From Chrysophaeum taylorii (lineage: Eukaryota; Sar; Pelagophyceae; Pelagomonadales; Pelagomonadaceae): 64,000 bases of DNA. The position numbers and the translations under genes are program-made. Under the pieces are notes generated by a model. The model did not search any database. It was not told where the DNA came from and worked only from the letters and a program-made list of their open reading frames with translations. This document shows, piece after piece, positions 49,917 through 62,200 of the stretch. How positions within the stretch are numbered: the stretch's first letter is position 1; each line of letters opens with the position of its first letter. The stretch lies in assembly GCA_029834535.1 (NCBI GenBank), contig JAQMWT010000047.1:62001-126000 (forward strand). Direction: 5' to 3'.

Positions 49917-50427
49917 GGTTTGGGATATTGTCGACGAAAACCTAGAAAACCTACGAAAACGCCTACGTCACCGAAAAACACGCGCTACCGTGGTATCTTC
50001 GCATATTTCGTGACCCAACAGGCCATGGGATAACTCCGCCTTCCAGAACCGTCCTGCGTGCTTCCGTTCGCACCACTCCCCCCTTCTCAGCAGCCGTCGA
50101 CCTTTAACAAATCCCACCAAACAACTTCTTCGCGCCAGCGTCGATCTTACAATATCGCGGTCACGGCCCAAGAGCTACGAGCTCGCAGCCTAGGTCGGGA
50201 ATGCGCCGCAACGCGATTTTTCGGACGGGTCAGCTCCTCGTCGCGCGCGGCTCCTTTCTCGCGAACTCGCGAGACTAGTTAGGTGACCCGTTTGACCGGA
50301 ACGGAACGGAACGGCCGGAAAGGGGGCCTCGTTCATTCCACAATCCTCCTCCTCCTCCTCCTCCCTCCACGTCTGACCCCTCGGCTAGCCCCCCCCCAGT
50401 CGGGGCCGGCGCGGCCGTTGAGACTAG
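49917..50427. other. Intergenic region upstream of the permease and small protein
   Basis: 510 bp between divergent starts. It contains a CTC repeat (about 50345-50362) and a C-run (50389-50398). No further element is recognised. Confidence 0.35.
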
Positions 50428-50700
50428 ATGTTGACTCGCCTCTTCCGCGCGCCCGCCCCCTCTTCATGCCGTGGTTGCTTTCCTCGCCCTTTCCGGCAGA
50501 CTCCTCTACTGGCAGCCTTTGTAGTGACAGCCCCGTTATCCTTCCACTACCGATACTACTCCAGCGCCGAGAGCTTCATCACCGGTGGCTCTTCCAAGAT
50601 GGAGGTTGAGGAGGCACCGAAGTCGTTCACATCATCAAATGCAGAAAGACCCCTCAGAGCTCTCGACCTCCCCTTCGACCCAAAACGCGAATGGGACTAA
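50428..50700 (+). CDS. Possible small mitochondrial-type protein, 90 residues
   Basis: From ATG 50428: MLTRLFRAPAPSSCRGCFPR is Arg/Ser-rich with no acidic residue, as in a mitochondrial presequence. TPLLAAFVVTAPLSF is a candidate membrane segment. After it the chain turns acidic and ends LPFDPKREWD. The composition change within so short a frame suggests a real protein, but no family is recognised. It could also be an exon of something longer or non-coding. The start context and transcript are unknown. Confidence 0.35.
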   Translation: MLTRLFRAPAPSSCRGCFPRPFRQTPLLAAFVVTAPLSFHYRYYSSAESFITGGSSKMEVEEAPKSFTSSNAERPLRALDLPFDPKREWD

Positions 50701-50923
50701 GAGCACCAGGCCTGAGCAGTAGCGGGCGCTGAGCACGGGAATTGGCGGGGCGGTGGGTACGCGCTGCGTTTAAGTCTTTAACCAAAAAAAAAGGTTCACT
50801 TCACTAGAGATTCACCGTCGTGACGTAGGTCGACGTGTTCACTTCAAGTCTGATGAGCCTTCAACTTCATGGGAAGGGTTTAGTTAATATGCAACGCTAA
50901 TAAAACCCCTCACTGTGGCAAGT

Positions 50924-50996
50924 CAACGATGAATCGTCGTCGATGATCCTCCCGAAAAGCCAACGATGAATCGTCGTCAATGATCCTCCCGAAAAA
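50924..50996 (+). repeat. 37-bp tandem duplication spanning the start codon of the WH2 gene
   Basis: CAACGATGAATCGTCGTC, then ATGATCCTCCCGAAAA, occurs twice in a row (50924-50960 and 50961-50996). The second copy supplies the start codon of the large gene (ATG 50980). The first carries an ATG at 50943 that opens a short upstream frame, MILPKSQR, ending at 50969. Confidence 0.75.
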
Positions 50997-53900
50997 TCAC
51001 GGGAAAAAGCGGCCCGTCGCGCGCCGCGTCCTTTCGCCCCACACGTCGAAAGGACGCAGTCCGCAACCCACGGTGGAGGTTTTCACGATCGATGTCGAGA
51101 GCCGAGGGCCGTTGGGTTTGGAATTCGAATGGATCAGCGGCACTCCGGGGGCGACGGTGACGCGACCGACGCCGGGCTCGCCGGCGGGCGAGACAACGCG
51201 GGCGGCGACCGCATGCCTGCGCCCCGGGGACCAACTAGTCGCCGTGAACGACGTCGAATTGACGGAGATGACAGACTGCGTCGCAGCACGTCACGAACTC
51301 GCCGCGGCGCTCGCGGAGAGCTCGACGTCGGGCAGTGGCACCAGGCAACTGACGTTCGTGCGGAAACGCGCGACTACGACAGCAATGGTAGTGGCCGAGC
51401 TTGACGAATCGCCCACAAGTACCACGAAGCCGTTCGGAGAAGAAGAAGAAGAAGAAGAAGAAGAAGAAGACGAGGAAGAAGAAAAGACCGCGCAAGAAAT
51501 GAGTTTCTGGGCGCAAAAGGCTGCGCTTTCCGAGAGCCAGTCGCGCCTCGATCGTCAGTGCGCCGACGAGGCGGTGCAGTCTATCGAGCGCGTACGCGAC
51601 GAGTGCGACGAGCGGCTCGAGGAGGCGCGTTATGCGCACGAGACCGAGCTCCGGCTGCGAGAGACAGAGAAACGCGAGACCATCGACGCGGTTCGTGCGA
51701 CGTACGAGGCGCGGGGGCGGTTGGCGCTCAGTGCTGCTGCCGGCGAGGCGAGGGACGCCATCGAGATCGCGAGCCAGGCGCAGCGCGCGGCCTGGGATTG
51801 CGCCCGCCAAGAGCGCGACGAGGCGATTTACCAACTCGATGATGCGAAGCGTTCGTTCGCGCGCGAGTATGCAAAGCTCCACGAGGAGATGCGGGAACGC
51901 GAAGAGGAGCTCAAACGGGTGCCCGCGCTCGTCGAGCAAGCCCGGCTCGAAGCTATGGCTGAGTGCGAGGAGAAGTTTCACCGAGAGCGCGATATCCGCG
52001 ACGCCGAGCGACGACTAGAATTCGATCGCGAGCGCCGCAAGTGGACGAACGACCGAGACGTCGTCGAAGCTGCGAGAGCCGCGACCCACGACGCCGAAGT
52101 CCGTGAGGCGCGCAAGCAGTTGGATGTAGCCGTCGCCGAGCATCAGCGTGTGCTGGAAGAGAAAGCGGTTGTCGAACGAGAACTCGAGGCGGCTCGACGT
52201 GACCTGTCCGAACAACGCCGTGCCTTTGTGGCGAAGGAAGCCGCGCGCACGGTGCCGGCATGCAGTGTTGTCGAGGAGAGTCGATATCTTGAAGAATTAC
52301 GGCGTCTCGAGGCCTTGCGCGTCAGCGAAGTCAAACTAGCAAAGGCCGTCGCTAAAGCTGAATACGACTCCGCGCGCGACACCTTGCTCACCCACCAGCG
52401 AGCTGCGATGGAAAACTTACGCTCAGCGCATGCGGAACAGAGGGAGGGCGATAAAGCCAAGGCCGTCGCCGAACTCGAAGTCGCGGTCCGTGATGAGCGC
52501 CTTGTCGCCGACAGGCGACGCGACGAGCTCGAAGCCGCCCACGCTGCCGAGATCGCTCTCCAGCTCGATCTCGTCTCGCAGAGCTACGCGAATACGGTCA
52601 AAGCGAGCATAACTGCTCTTGAAGCGACGCGGGCCGACGTCAGGGCTGCTGAGCACGCTGCTGCCAAGCGTGCGCGGGAATCGGCGGAAGCTGAGTGTGC
52701 GGCGCAGCGAGCTCGTGATGAAGAGCCGATGCAACTCCGCCACCAAGCAGAGTTAGTCTCTGAACGAGACAAGCTCCAACGCCAGCATGACATTGAACTA
52801 GCCGCAAGGGCGGCGCAGCACGCCAAGCTCATCGATGATCTCACTTTGCAACACGCAGCTGACGTGAATGAAACGCTTAGAGTCGAGCGCGCTCGTTTGG
52901 ATGCTGCTCTCGAAGAAGCCCTTAAGGAGAGCAAGCAGAAAGACGATATGTTGTGCCAGGCTCGCACGGACCTGGCCGCTTTCGCCGAGAAGCACGCTAC
53001 CCATGTGGACGCGCTTTGGCGAGAGCACCGCGACCGACTCGAGGCTGAGACGCATCGTCACGACGTCGAGCACAAAGCAGAGGTCGAAAAAGTCAAAGCT
53101 CAGGCCGAAGCAGCAGGCGACGCGAAAGCTGCATCTTTGGTCGCGACGCATACCGCACTGCTAGATACCCTGCGCTATAAGCATGCCGAAGAAATCTCTG
53201 AAGTTCTCGTGAACGAACGCTCTCGACTGAACGACGCCTTAGACTTGCGAATTGACGACGTGCGAGATGATGCTGTGCGTGCAGCGGAGCTAGAGTTTTG
53301 CTCGATGAAAGACCGCGAGCGAGATGCTGCTGTTGCAAGTGCGGTGGCGCTTTGTTGCGCGAGCTACCTCGAGCTAGACGCCAAGTGGCAACTGACGATC
53401 GCCTGTGAAGTAGATACCGCTAAACTCCGCCAAATGAGGGAAGCAGATAAGTTGATTGCTCAAAACGTAGCCCAATGTGCAATAGAAGCCGAACAGCTGC
53501 GCACTGAACACGCCAAAGAAATCTCCGACATCCTCGCGTGTGAACGAGAGCGCCTTGATCAGCATGTTGAACAACTAAAGAAGGACCACGAAATTGCTAA
53601 AGACCAAGCCATTGCTAGCTACGCCAGTGCACTGGGAATGCACGCCTTAGTGGCAGGACGGGATATGGAAACTGATATGACTGCCCTACACGCGAAACTC
53701 TCCGCCGAGTTCTCCGATCAATCACTTTCGAACAGCGAGCCAGCGGCACCGCTCACAGCAAAACTATGCAGAGAGTCTGCCAGCCAGGCGCCAGCATCGC
53801 CATTTAAGCAGGAGTCTGAGCTCTTAGCAAATTCAACGGCACTGCAAAGTGAGATATCATTATCTGCCTCTGAGTTCGTGCTGGTAGCTCCACCACCAAC

Positions 53901-56900
53901 ATCCCAACAGGCCTCGCCAGCACCAACTGAAATTCCGGTTGATTTGAAACAGCCATCGACACCAGCGCCCCAGGATGTGGTGTCTGAGCTGCATATGCCC
54001 GCGCCTAATCCAGGACCGTCATCTGTGGCAATGGAGAATCCACCAAAGCAAACAACAGACAATGTCCTCAGCGCAGCACCACCACGAGCTGATGCAGAAG
54101 AGGAATCAGTGGATAATACCGCTCCTCTGCTATTGCAGCTCCCTCGGCCACCGGTGGCACTCACGTCTACCCAGACACCTCCGTCGACACCAGAGCCCAC
54201 TCCTTTGCGAGCAAGTGGTGCGGACGACATATCGCCGGAAGATCCTACCGCGCAGAACGATATGCCACCTGAGGCACACATGGAATCATCCACATCTGCA
54301 CCGGCATTGTCGACACCGCCCGATGCCCCCCGAGCTGCGTTTATGCAGCATTCAGCTCGGGCACCGCCGGTGCCTGCACCAGCACTTCCGCCTACTCCTG
54401 CACCAGCACCTCAACCACCGCGGGCAGGTGCGGAGGAAGAATCACAGGATGATCCCGCAGCCCAGCACGACACACAAATTAGGGACCCCACGGAATCATC
54501 CACTGTACTAGCTTCGTCTACACCGCGCGATGCAAGCCGTCTTCCGCTTTCAAAATTTCCAGATCAGCAACCAGTGGCGACTGCTCCAACGCCTCCTTCT
54601 CCAACAGGGCCTGTACTGTCACTGAATGAAGATGGCGCACCTGGCGGTGGGGACTTGCTTTCACAAATTGCGCAAGGAAATACGCTCAAGGCAGGTACGG
54701 CTTTGACTCCTACTCCAGCACCTCCACCTCTTGCGGCTGCGGCAACTCCACCAGCTCTGAGCGCCGAGGAAGGGGAGCCCTCGACGGATCTAATGGCCCA
54801 GATTTCGCAGGAAAGTGAATTGAAAAAAGCAGCAGAGCCTTCGCCCGCTGCACCATCGCCCGCTGCGCAGCCATCATTCGCTGAAACTGGACCACATCTC
54901 ACCGCCGACGAACATCAGCAAGAGGAGCCCGCAATGGACCTAATGGCTCAAATCGCATGTGGCAGTAAATTGAAAAGGGCATCAGAACCTGCTGCACCAG
55001 CTCCACGAGCAGCGCCAGCTGCACCTTTACCTGCTGCTGCGCTGCCACAAGGTGTGCCGCCACACGATGCGCCAGAGGCAGATGCTCCCAGCGCCGATGA
55101 AGAGGAGCCGGCGACAGATCTTATGGCTCAGATTGCGCGAGGTCGGAAATTGAAAAAGTCAACAGCGCCTGCTGCGCCGCCGCCTACTGCGACTCCACAA
55201 ACTGCGCCGGAGGCAGCTACCCCCAGCGCTGAGGAAGAGGAGCCGGCGACAGATCTAATGGCTCAGATTGCGCGTGGTCTCAAATTGAAAAAATCATCAG
55301 CACCCGCTGCCCCGCCGCCTGCTGCGCAGCCACAAGCTGCGCCAGAGGCAGTTGCCCCCAGCACGGAGGAAGAGGAGCCAGCGACGGATCTAATGGCCCA
55401 GATTGCTCGTGGTCGCAAATTGAAAAAGTCGTCAGCACCACCGCCTGCTGCGGCGCCACCTGGTGCACCGTCACCACCTGCGCCGCCTCAAGCTGCGCCA
55501 GAAGCAGCTGCTCCCAGCGCCGAGGAAGAGGAGCCGGCGACAGATCTAATGGCTCAGATTGCGCGTGGTCGCAAGTTGAAAAAATCATCAGTACCCGCTG
55601 TCCCGCCGCCTGCTGCGCCACCACAAACTGCGCCAGAGGCACCTGCCCCCAGCACGGAGGAAGAGGAGCCGGCGACAGATCTAATGGCCCAGATTGCTCG
55701 TGGTCGCAAATTGAAAAAATCATCAGCACCGCCGCCTGCTGTGCCGTCACCTGATGCACCGTCACCACCTGCGCCGCCTCAAGCTGCGCCAGAAGCAGCT
55801 GCTCCCAGCGCCGAAAAAGAGGAGCCGGCGACAGATCTAATGGCTCAGCTCGTGCGAGGTCGCAAATTGAAAAAGTCACCTGCACCTGTTGCGCCGCCGC
55901 CTACTGCGACTCAAAAAACTGCGCCTGAGGCAGCTGCCCCTAGCGCGGAGGAAGAGGAGCCTGCGACAGATCTAATGGCCCAGATTGCACGTGGTCGTAA
56001 ATTGAAAAAATCATCAGCGCCGCCACCTGCTGCGCCGCCACAAGCTGCGCCAGCTTCAGCTGCCCCCAGCGCGGAAGAAGAGGAGCCGGCGACAGATCTA
56101 ATGGCTCAGATTGCGCGTGGTCGCAAATTGAAAAAATCATCAGCACCCGCTGCCCCGCCGCCTGCTGCGCCGCCACAAGCTGCGCCAGCTTCAGCTCCCC
56201 CCAGCGCGGAAGAAGAGGAGCCGGCGACAGATCTAATGGCTCAGATTGCGCGTGGTCGCAAATTGAAAAAATCATCAGCACCCGCTGCCCCGCCGCCTGC
56301 GGCGCCGCCACAAGCTTCGCCAGAGGCAGCTCCCCCCAGCACAGAGGAAGAGGAGCCGGCGACAGATCTAATGGCTCAGATTGCGCGTGGTCGCAAATTG
56401 AAAAAATCATCAGCACCCGCTGCCCCGCCGCCTGCGGCGCCGCCACAAGCTTCGCCAGAGGCAGCTGCCCCCAGCACAGAGGAAGAGGAGCCGGCGACAG
56501 ATCTAATGGCTCAGATTGCGCGTGGTCGCAAATTGAAAAATCATCAGCACCCGCTGCCCCGCCGCCTGCGGCGCCGCCACAAGCTTCGCCAGAGGCAGCT
56601 GCCCCCAGCACAGAGGAAGAGGAGCCGGCGACAGATCTAATGGCTCAGATTGCGCGTGGTCGCAAATTGAAAAAATCATCAGCACCCGCTGCCCCGCCGC
56701 CTGCGGCGCCGCCACAAGCTTCGCCAGAGGCAGCTGCCCCCAGCACAGAGGAAGAGGAGCCGGCGACAGATCTAATGGCCCAGATTGCTCGTGGTCGCAA
56801 ATTGAAAAAATCATCAGCGCCTGCTGCGCCGCCGCCAGCTGCGCCGCAACAAACTGCGCCAAACACAGCTGCCGCCAGCGCCGAGGAAGAGGAACCGGCG

Positions 56901-58490
56901 ACAGATCTAATGGCTCAGATTGCGCGTGGTCGCAAGTTGAAAAAATCATCAGCGCCTGCTGCGCCGCCGCCAGCTGCGCCGCAACAAGCTGTGCCAAATA
57001 CAGCTGCCGCCAACGCAGTGGAAGAGGAGCCAGCGACAGATCTAATGGCCCAGATTGCTCGTGGTCGCAAATTGAAAAAATCATCAGCACCGCCGCCTGC
57101 TGTGCCGTCACCTGATGCACCGTCACCACCTGCGCCGCCTCAAGCTGCGCCAGAAGCAGCTGCTCCCAGCGCCGAAAAAGAGGAGCCGGCGACAGATCTA
57201 ATGGCTCAGCTCGTGCGAGGTCGCAAATTGAAAAAGTCATCAGCACCTGTTACGCCGCCGCCTGCTGCGACTCCAAAAACTGCGCCTGAGGCAGCTGCCC
57301 CTAGCGCGGAGGAAGAGGAGCCGGCGACAGATCTAATGGCCCAGATTGCACGTGGTCGTAAATTGAAAAAATCATCAGCACCGCCACCTGCTGCGCCGCC
57401 ACAAGCTGCGCCAGCTTCAGCTGCCCCCAGCGCGGAAGAAGAGGAGCCGGCGACAGATCTAATGGCTCAGATTGCGCGTGGTCGCAAATTGAAAAAATCA
57501 TCAGCACCCGCTGCCCCGCCGCCTGCTGCGCCGCCACAAGCTGCGCCAGAAGATGCTGCCTCTACCGCGGAGGAAGAAGAGCCAGCGACAGATCTGATGG
57601 CCCAGATTGCGCGTGGTCGCAAGTTGAAGAAAGGATCAGCGCCTACTGCGCCGCCGCCTGCTGCGCCAACACCGGCTACACCAGCAGCCCCCATCACCGA
57701 AGAAGATGAGCCAGCGACAGACCTTATGGCTCAGATTGCGCGTGGTCGCAAGTTGAAAAAAGGATTAGCACCTGTTGCGCCACCACCTTCTGCGCCGTCC
57801 CCTGCTGCGCCAACACCTGCACCAGCGGCACCAGCTCCAAGCACTGAGGAAGAGGAGCCCGCGACAGACCTAATGGCTCAGATTGCGCGTGGCCGCAAAC
57901 TCAAGAAAGCTGCGGCACCTGCTATGGTGGTAAAGGCCACACCACCGCCAGTTTCACTGCCAGGATCACCATTAGGAGGTGCCCCACCCCAATCGCCTCC
58001 GAGACCATTGCCTCCAGGAGGGGCACCTCCTCGCCCACCGCCAGGACCGCTGCCTCCAGGAGGGGCACCTCCTCGCCCACCGCCAGGACCGCTGCCTCCA
58101 GGAAGGGCTCCACCTCGACCACCAACGGGGCCATTGCCTCCTGGAGGGCCACCTCCGCGCCCACCCCCGGGACCGCTGCCTCCAGGGGGGGGACCACCTC
58201 GACCACCACCAGGGCCATTGTCTCCTGGAGGGCCACCTCCGCGCCCACCCCCGGGACCGCTGCCTCCAGGGGGGGGACCACCTCGACCACCACCAGGGCC
58301 ATTGTCTCCAGGAGGGGAACCTCCACGCCCACCACCGGGACCGCTGCCTCCAGGAACAGCTCCACCTCGACCACCAAGACCATTACCTCCAGGAGGAGCA
58401 CCTCCACGCCCACCGCCTGCTATGCCCAAGAAACCCAAGAAGATCAAGCGGAATAATGCTGCTTTGGAGGCCATGCTTGCTGGAAGATGA
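50980..58490 (+). CDS. Giant PDZ-coiled coil-WH2 array protein (about 2,500 residues), candidate actin organiser/nucleator
   Basis: The first frame runs from ATG 50980 and changes at about 56536-56540. There one repeat has five A's where the sister copies have six, and the next frame continues the array to a stop at 58490. One missing A joins them into 2,503 residues. Order: PDZ-like domain (residues ~30-130; RGPLGLEFEW, LRPGDQLVAVNDVE); acidic stretch; long coiled coil (~165-930); Pro/Ala/Ser-rich linker; 24 motifs of the type DLMAQIARGRKLKKS (54650-57918) in Pro/Ala/Glu-rich spacers; FH1-like polyproline region (57930-58430); and a basic end IKRNNAALEAMLAGR. The motif is a WH2 domain (compare 'LL..I..G..LKKV'), which binds actin monomers. 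Tandem WH2s with polyproline define nucleators such as Cobl, Spire and VopL. The actin role is inference. The frame break may be an assembly error or real. Confidence 0.85.
54650..57918 (+). repeat. Array of 24 WH2-coding repeats, 126-156 bp units
   Basis: Motifs 1-3 are diverged (DLLSQIAQGNTLKAG, DLMAQISQESELKKA, DLMAQIACGSKLKRA). Motifs 4-24 are almost all DLMAQIARGRKLKK. Motifs 12-15 are nearly identical at DNA level (135-bp units). Motifs 8-11 and 18-21 share the same variant order (PAVPSPDAPSPPAP spacer, then the odd DLMAQLVRGRKLKK, then PAPASAAPSAE), so a four-unit block was duplicated. Confidence 0.9.
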
Positions 58491-59278
58491 CGCGCGGTGA
58501 GACTGCACCATGCGCGGTAACGACGTTGTACGCTTTTGCACGCCTTTGGAAATCACATCAGAACACAGAAAACTTCAATATTCATTAGAACCACGGAAAG
58601 CATGCCAACTTAGAGAACTTGCGAAGCTGTTTTTGACGTCGACCTCGGCGCAAGGATTCACTTGCACCTGAGGTGCTATACCCCAGCACAGCTGCGTTGA
58701 GACGGTAAAGTCGTCGATTTGGGGTGACACGGATAATACGGCGGGCAGATAAGCACCAGATCCGACATGACGCGACAGTGTCACTATCTTCCCTTCCGTG
58801 TTGCCTCATTCTGGCTCCTAGAGCCTGGAGGATGTTAACCATCATAATGATAATGATGATGATGATAATGATAATAATAATTAGAGCTTCTCGACCACCA
58901 AGTCCAAACCATCCCTCCCCTTGTTTCGTGCCCTTTGCTGTTCTCACAGTATGCTTCTCTCTACGTTTCCGCCACTCCCTGCCTTCTCAAGTCTGCTTTG
59001 CCCCTTTTGCTTTCTCCATCGCCATTCTCTGCGGTCGTCTTTGCTCTTCTCTCCTTTTTTGCTTTTCTTCCCTCGAGCGATCATCCATTCTGACTCTTTG
59101 AGCCAGGGAGTTGCTAACCATAACAACAACAACTAGAGCAGTACCCTTTCGTTGTATATTTAACACGGCCCAGGATCCGCGGCAGGCCGCCAAGCATTTT
59201 TATTTTTTGATTTGCCGGTGGAAAGTTCGTTGACGTAATAGCCAGGCTATATGCGTAAGATCAAGCTATATGGTAAGA
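58491..59278. other. Intergenic region between convergent genes
   Basis: About 790 bp after the WH2 gene and after the end of the minus-strand IQ gene. Holds an AT-rich (ATG/ATA)n microsatellite (58843-58881) and pyrimidine-rich stretches. No coding evidence. Confidence 0.4.
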
Positions 59279-62200
59279 TCAAGAATCACTCGATAGAATA
59301 ATGTCTAGTAGATCTCGCGTTTGGCCAAACCAGTAGTACCAATCGTGAGGGAGTTTCGCTTCAGAAACCGTCGGGTGTTTTGCCATTGAGGGTGCCATGG
59401 CGATGGCTGCGTCACTTTCAGTTGCGTAGTTGCCGGAGGCTAAATCTGATATGAGACTCACGCACGCGTTGCTGTACTCTTTCGCGAACGCAGACGCAAT
59501 GTTGCAGCCTCGAAGAATACATCCCTCAGCGTGAGTGAGCAGCGTGGTGATGACGCTTGTCTCCCGTCGTTGACCTCCCTCGGGTGCACCGTCATAAGGC
59601 CCAACTCGTTGCCGTAAGAACGCATCCGAAAAGGTCAGAGCAGCGCGCAGGGTAGGATCAAACGGGTCAGATACCCTCGTACTGTCAGACAACTCTGCCA
59701 GACTGGTGGCGAGACCATCATCCTCTAAGCGTTCGCTCTCTTGCATGTCAGATATAGCTTGCCATCTTTGCTCCACAGCAAGCATGAGATCCAGCTGTGC
59801 CAAAACTCGTTGGCGGCCCCTTACAAAGAATCGTCTACGAGCATCTCTGCGAGGCCTGTACCTGTGTCTTCGCCATCCTTGGGCCAAGCGCGCCTGCACC
59901 ACGGTCATGGAGCTTGCGAGCAACCAGGTCTGCAGTTGGCTCCATTTGAAGCTGCCAGCCGAGTTTGCGACTTGCTGCGCAACAACAAGTCCCTGGGAAC
60001 GGGTCAAATAAATACCGAAGCGCCGAAGCAGATCGCCAAGAATTTCGATGGAAAGAGAACCCTGGCTTTCGGTGTCGAACCACTTAAACACGTGTTCCGC
60101 CTGCTTCATGGCTGCCATCCGCGGATCCGCACACGTCTTGGCGGAATCAGCGAACTCACGCTCGAGAATCGCACAGTTGAACGCTTCCCATTTAAGATAA
60201 TTTTGGCATTCACGATTGAAGAGGATGCGTCTCGACCTCGCGTCCGCAGCATCCACAACGCGTGCCCGAAGAATGTCTCGTTCTGTCGCGACTGCCAGCC
60301 AGTGCAGACGATGTCTGAGTGTCCGTCGCACGCCTTCGTCTGTCGAACGAGCACCGGAAGCGACGGCGTCCAATAAGCACCATAATTCCGTGCGAGATCT
60401 GACACGCTCACGGCACGCGAGAGTCGTATGGCCTCTTTTATTCCGCAGGCCTGCAGCTTGTGCCGAACATGAGGGCGGACTCGTTTGAAGGTCTTCTCCA
60501 TTTATTGTGTTCCAATAGACGATATCTCTCAACGATACAAATCCATGCGCCGATATGTTGACACCATCAAGCTGATAGTGGGGTTGAAGCAGCGCCTGGT
60601 CGATGCGAAGCTCGCCGTACAATATACGACTCAGATCGCGGAAGTCAATATGCCCGCTACCGATGACGTATGGAAGAGCTGCCAACGTGCCTTCGACATT
60701 TCGTTTCCACTGGTTAGCATCATGCGTCTCTTGAGCGTCAGCGCCGAGATGGTCAAGATGCTTAACGAGTGCGTCGCATCGAAGAGTCTCGACCGCAACA
60801 GCCAGTTTCCCACCCCTCGTCCGTAGAAGAGCGCGCGTGCGACGATCTGCGATATTTTCCATCGTGATGAGCTCGTTTTCAGTTGGCCTTCGTTTCGTTC
60901 CAGTTTGAATAGAAGACTTAGAGACAGTCCTCACGAGTGTGGCGCGTCGCACACTCGCATCGAATGCGGTGCCTGGTCCGGTAACTTGCCTCAGGCACTC
61001 GGCTTCCAGCTCCAAGCATGACTGCACCTCAGCGCGCTTCTTGACGAGTATTGCGTCAGTTGCCGCCGCTGCGTTTGCGTGCATTTCCGTTTCCGACACT
61101 TCCTCGTCACGTTCAGTAGGAACGATGCGCGCGTCAATTGGGTGAGCATTCGAGCTTGCAGCGTGTTCCGATAACATCCGGAGAACAACATGCAGCGAGG
61201 TGCGCGTGGCGTTGTCGATCGCAGAGCACAGCGCCTTCTCAGACGAATCTGTAAGTTGACCCAGACCAGCTGCACGGAGCTGGGTCTCCGCGAGGCCCGA
61301 GTTTGCGATCTTTGGAGGATACATACGTCGAAAGAGTCGCAGTTCTCCTTGTCGCGCAAGTGCGTTCACCCGGTCTAAAACGAATCCGTTCGCGACGATA
61401 CTCGGCGTCATTCGACGGTACAGTCGTGCCTGCGATAAAGAAGCAAATCAGGGAATTGCCACACTGGCGTATCACAGTACTATCACTTACAGGATTGATG
61501 CGTGGTGCCAATGCCCTGGCTGCAGGACTTTGCCACCAAGTTGTGAGCTGGAGTGCACTTATGGTACTAGAGCCTGCGTGATGAAGAGCGGCGTCGGCAG
61601 CTATGCGAGCCGACTTTGCCGCTTCTTCTGTAGTTGACAAGCCTGGGCACGGTAAAGTCCGCCAGTCCTCACTCAATGCAAAAAATAGGAGCCCAAGTTC
61701 GCCATGGTTCAGTCGACCGCGGTTTTCCATGTCGACGAGCTCTACGCCGTCAGCGAGGTCCTGTTCTTCCTCGTCAGCAGCGCGTGGCCTGAATCTGCGT
61801 CGCATCTGCTGTGGAATAATACTGCAACCGGAGGTACATCGGTGGGGGCGGCGGCGGCGGCGGCGTGAACGCAGTTGCTGGATGCGTTTGTATATGACCG
61901 AGCGGATAGCGTTGAACTCGTGTCGCGCTTGTGTGTCGAACTTTCGCGCGTGATGCGAGCTCAATTCAGCTGTCGTCGCTGCAAAATCCAAAGCAGCAAG
62001 CTCGTCGAAACGCCGAGTGAGCTCGACGAGCAAGCTGCGGCGTAAGAGTCGAATTGATTTTGCATCGAGGTTGTTGACGAATGGATTTGCAATAACCTCA
62101 GTGAGAGAGCCAGCAGGACGCGCCCATTCGAATGTGCAAAACCCGCGGGTGTCAAAATGTCCCCACCACTCCGTGAAAAGGGCGAACGGCCGACGACACG

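Noticed and set aside
57878-58474. Gly-rich minus-strand frames opposite the polyproline region
   Set aside because: Mirror image of the CCX-rich proline codons; no independent evidence.
56640-58490. A separate second gene starting at 56640
   Set aside because: Its start is an internal Met of a repeat unit, and the upstream frame differs only by one missing A. One gene is the simpler reading.
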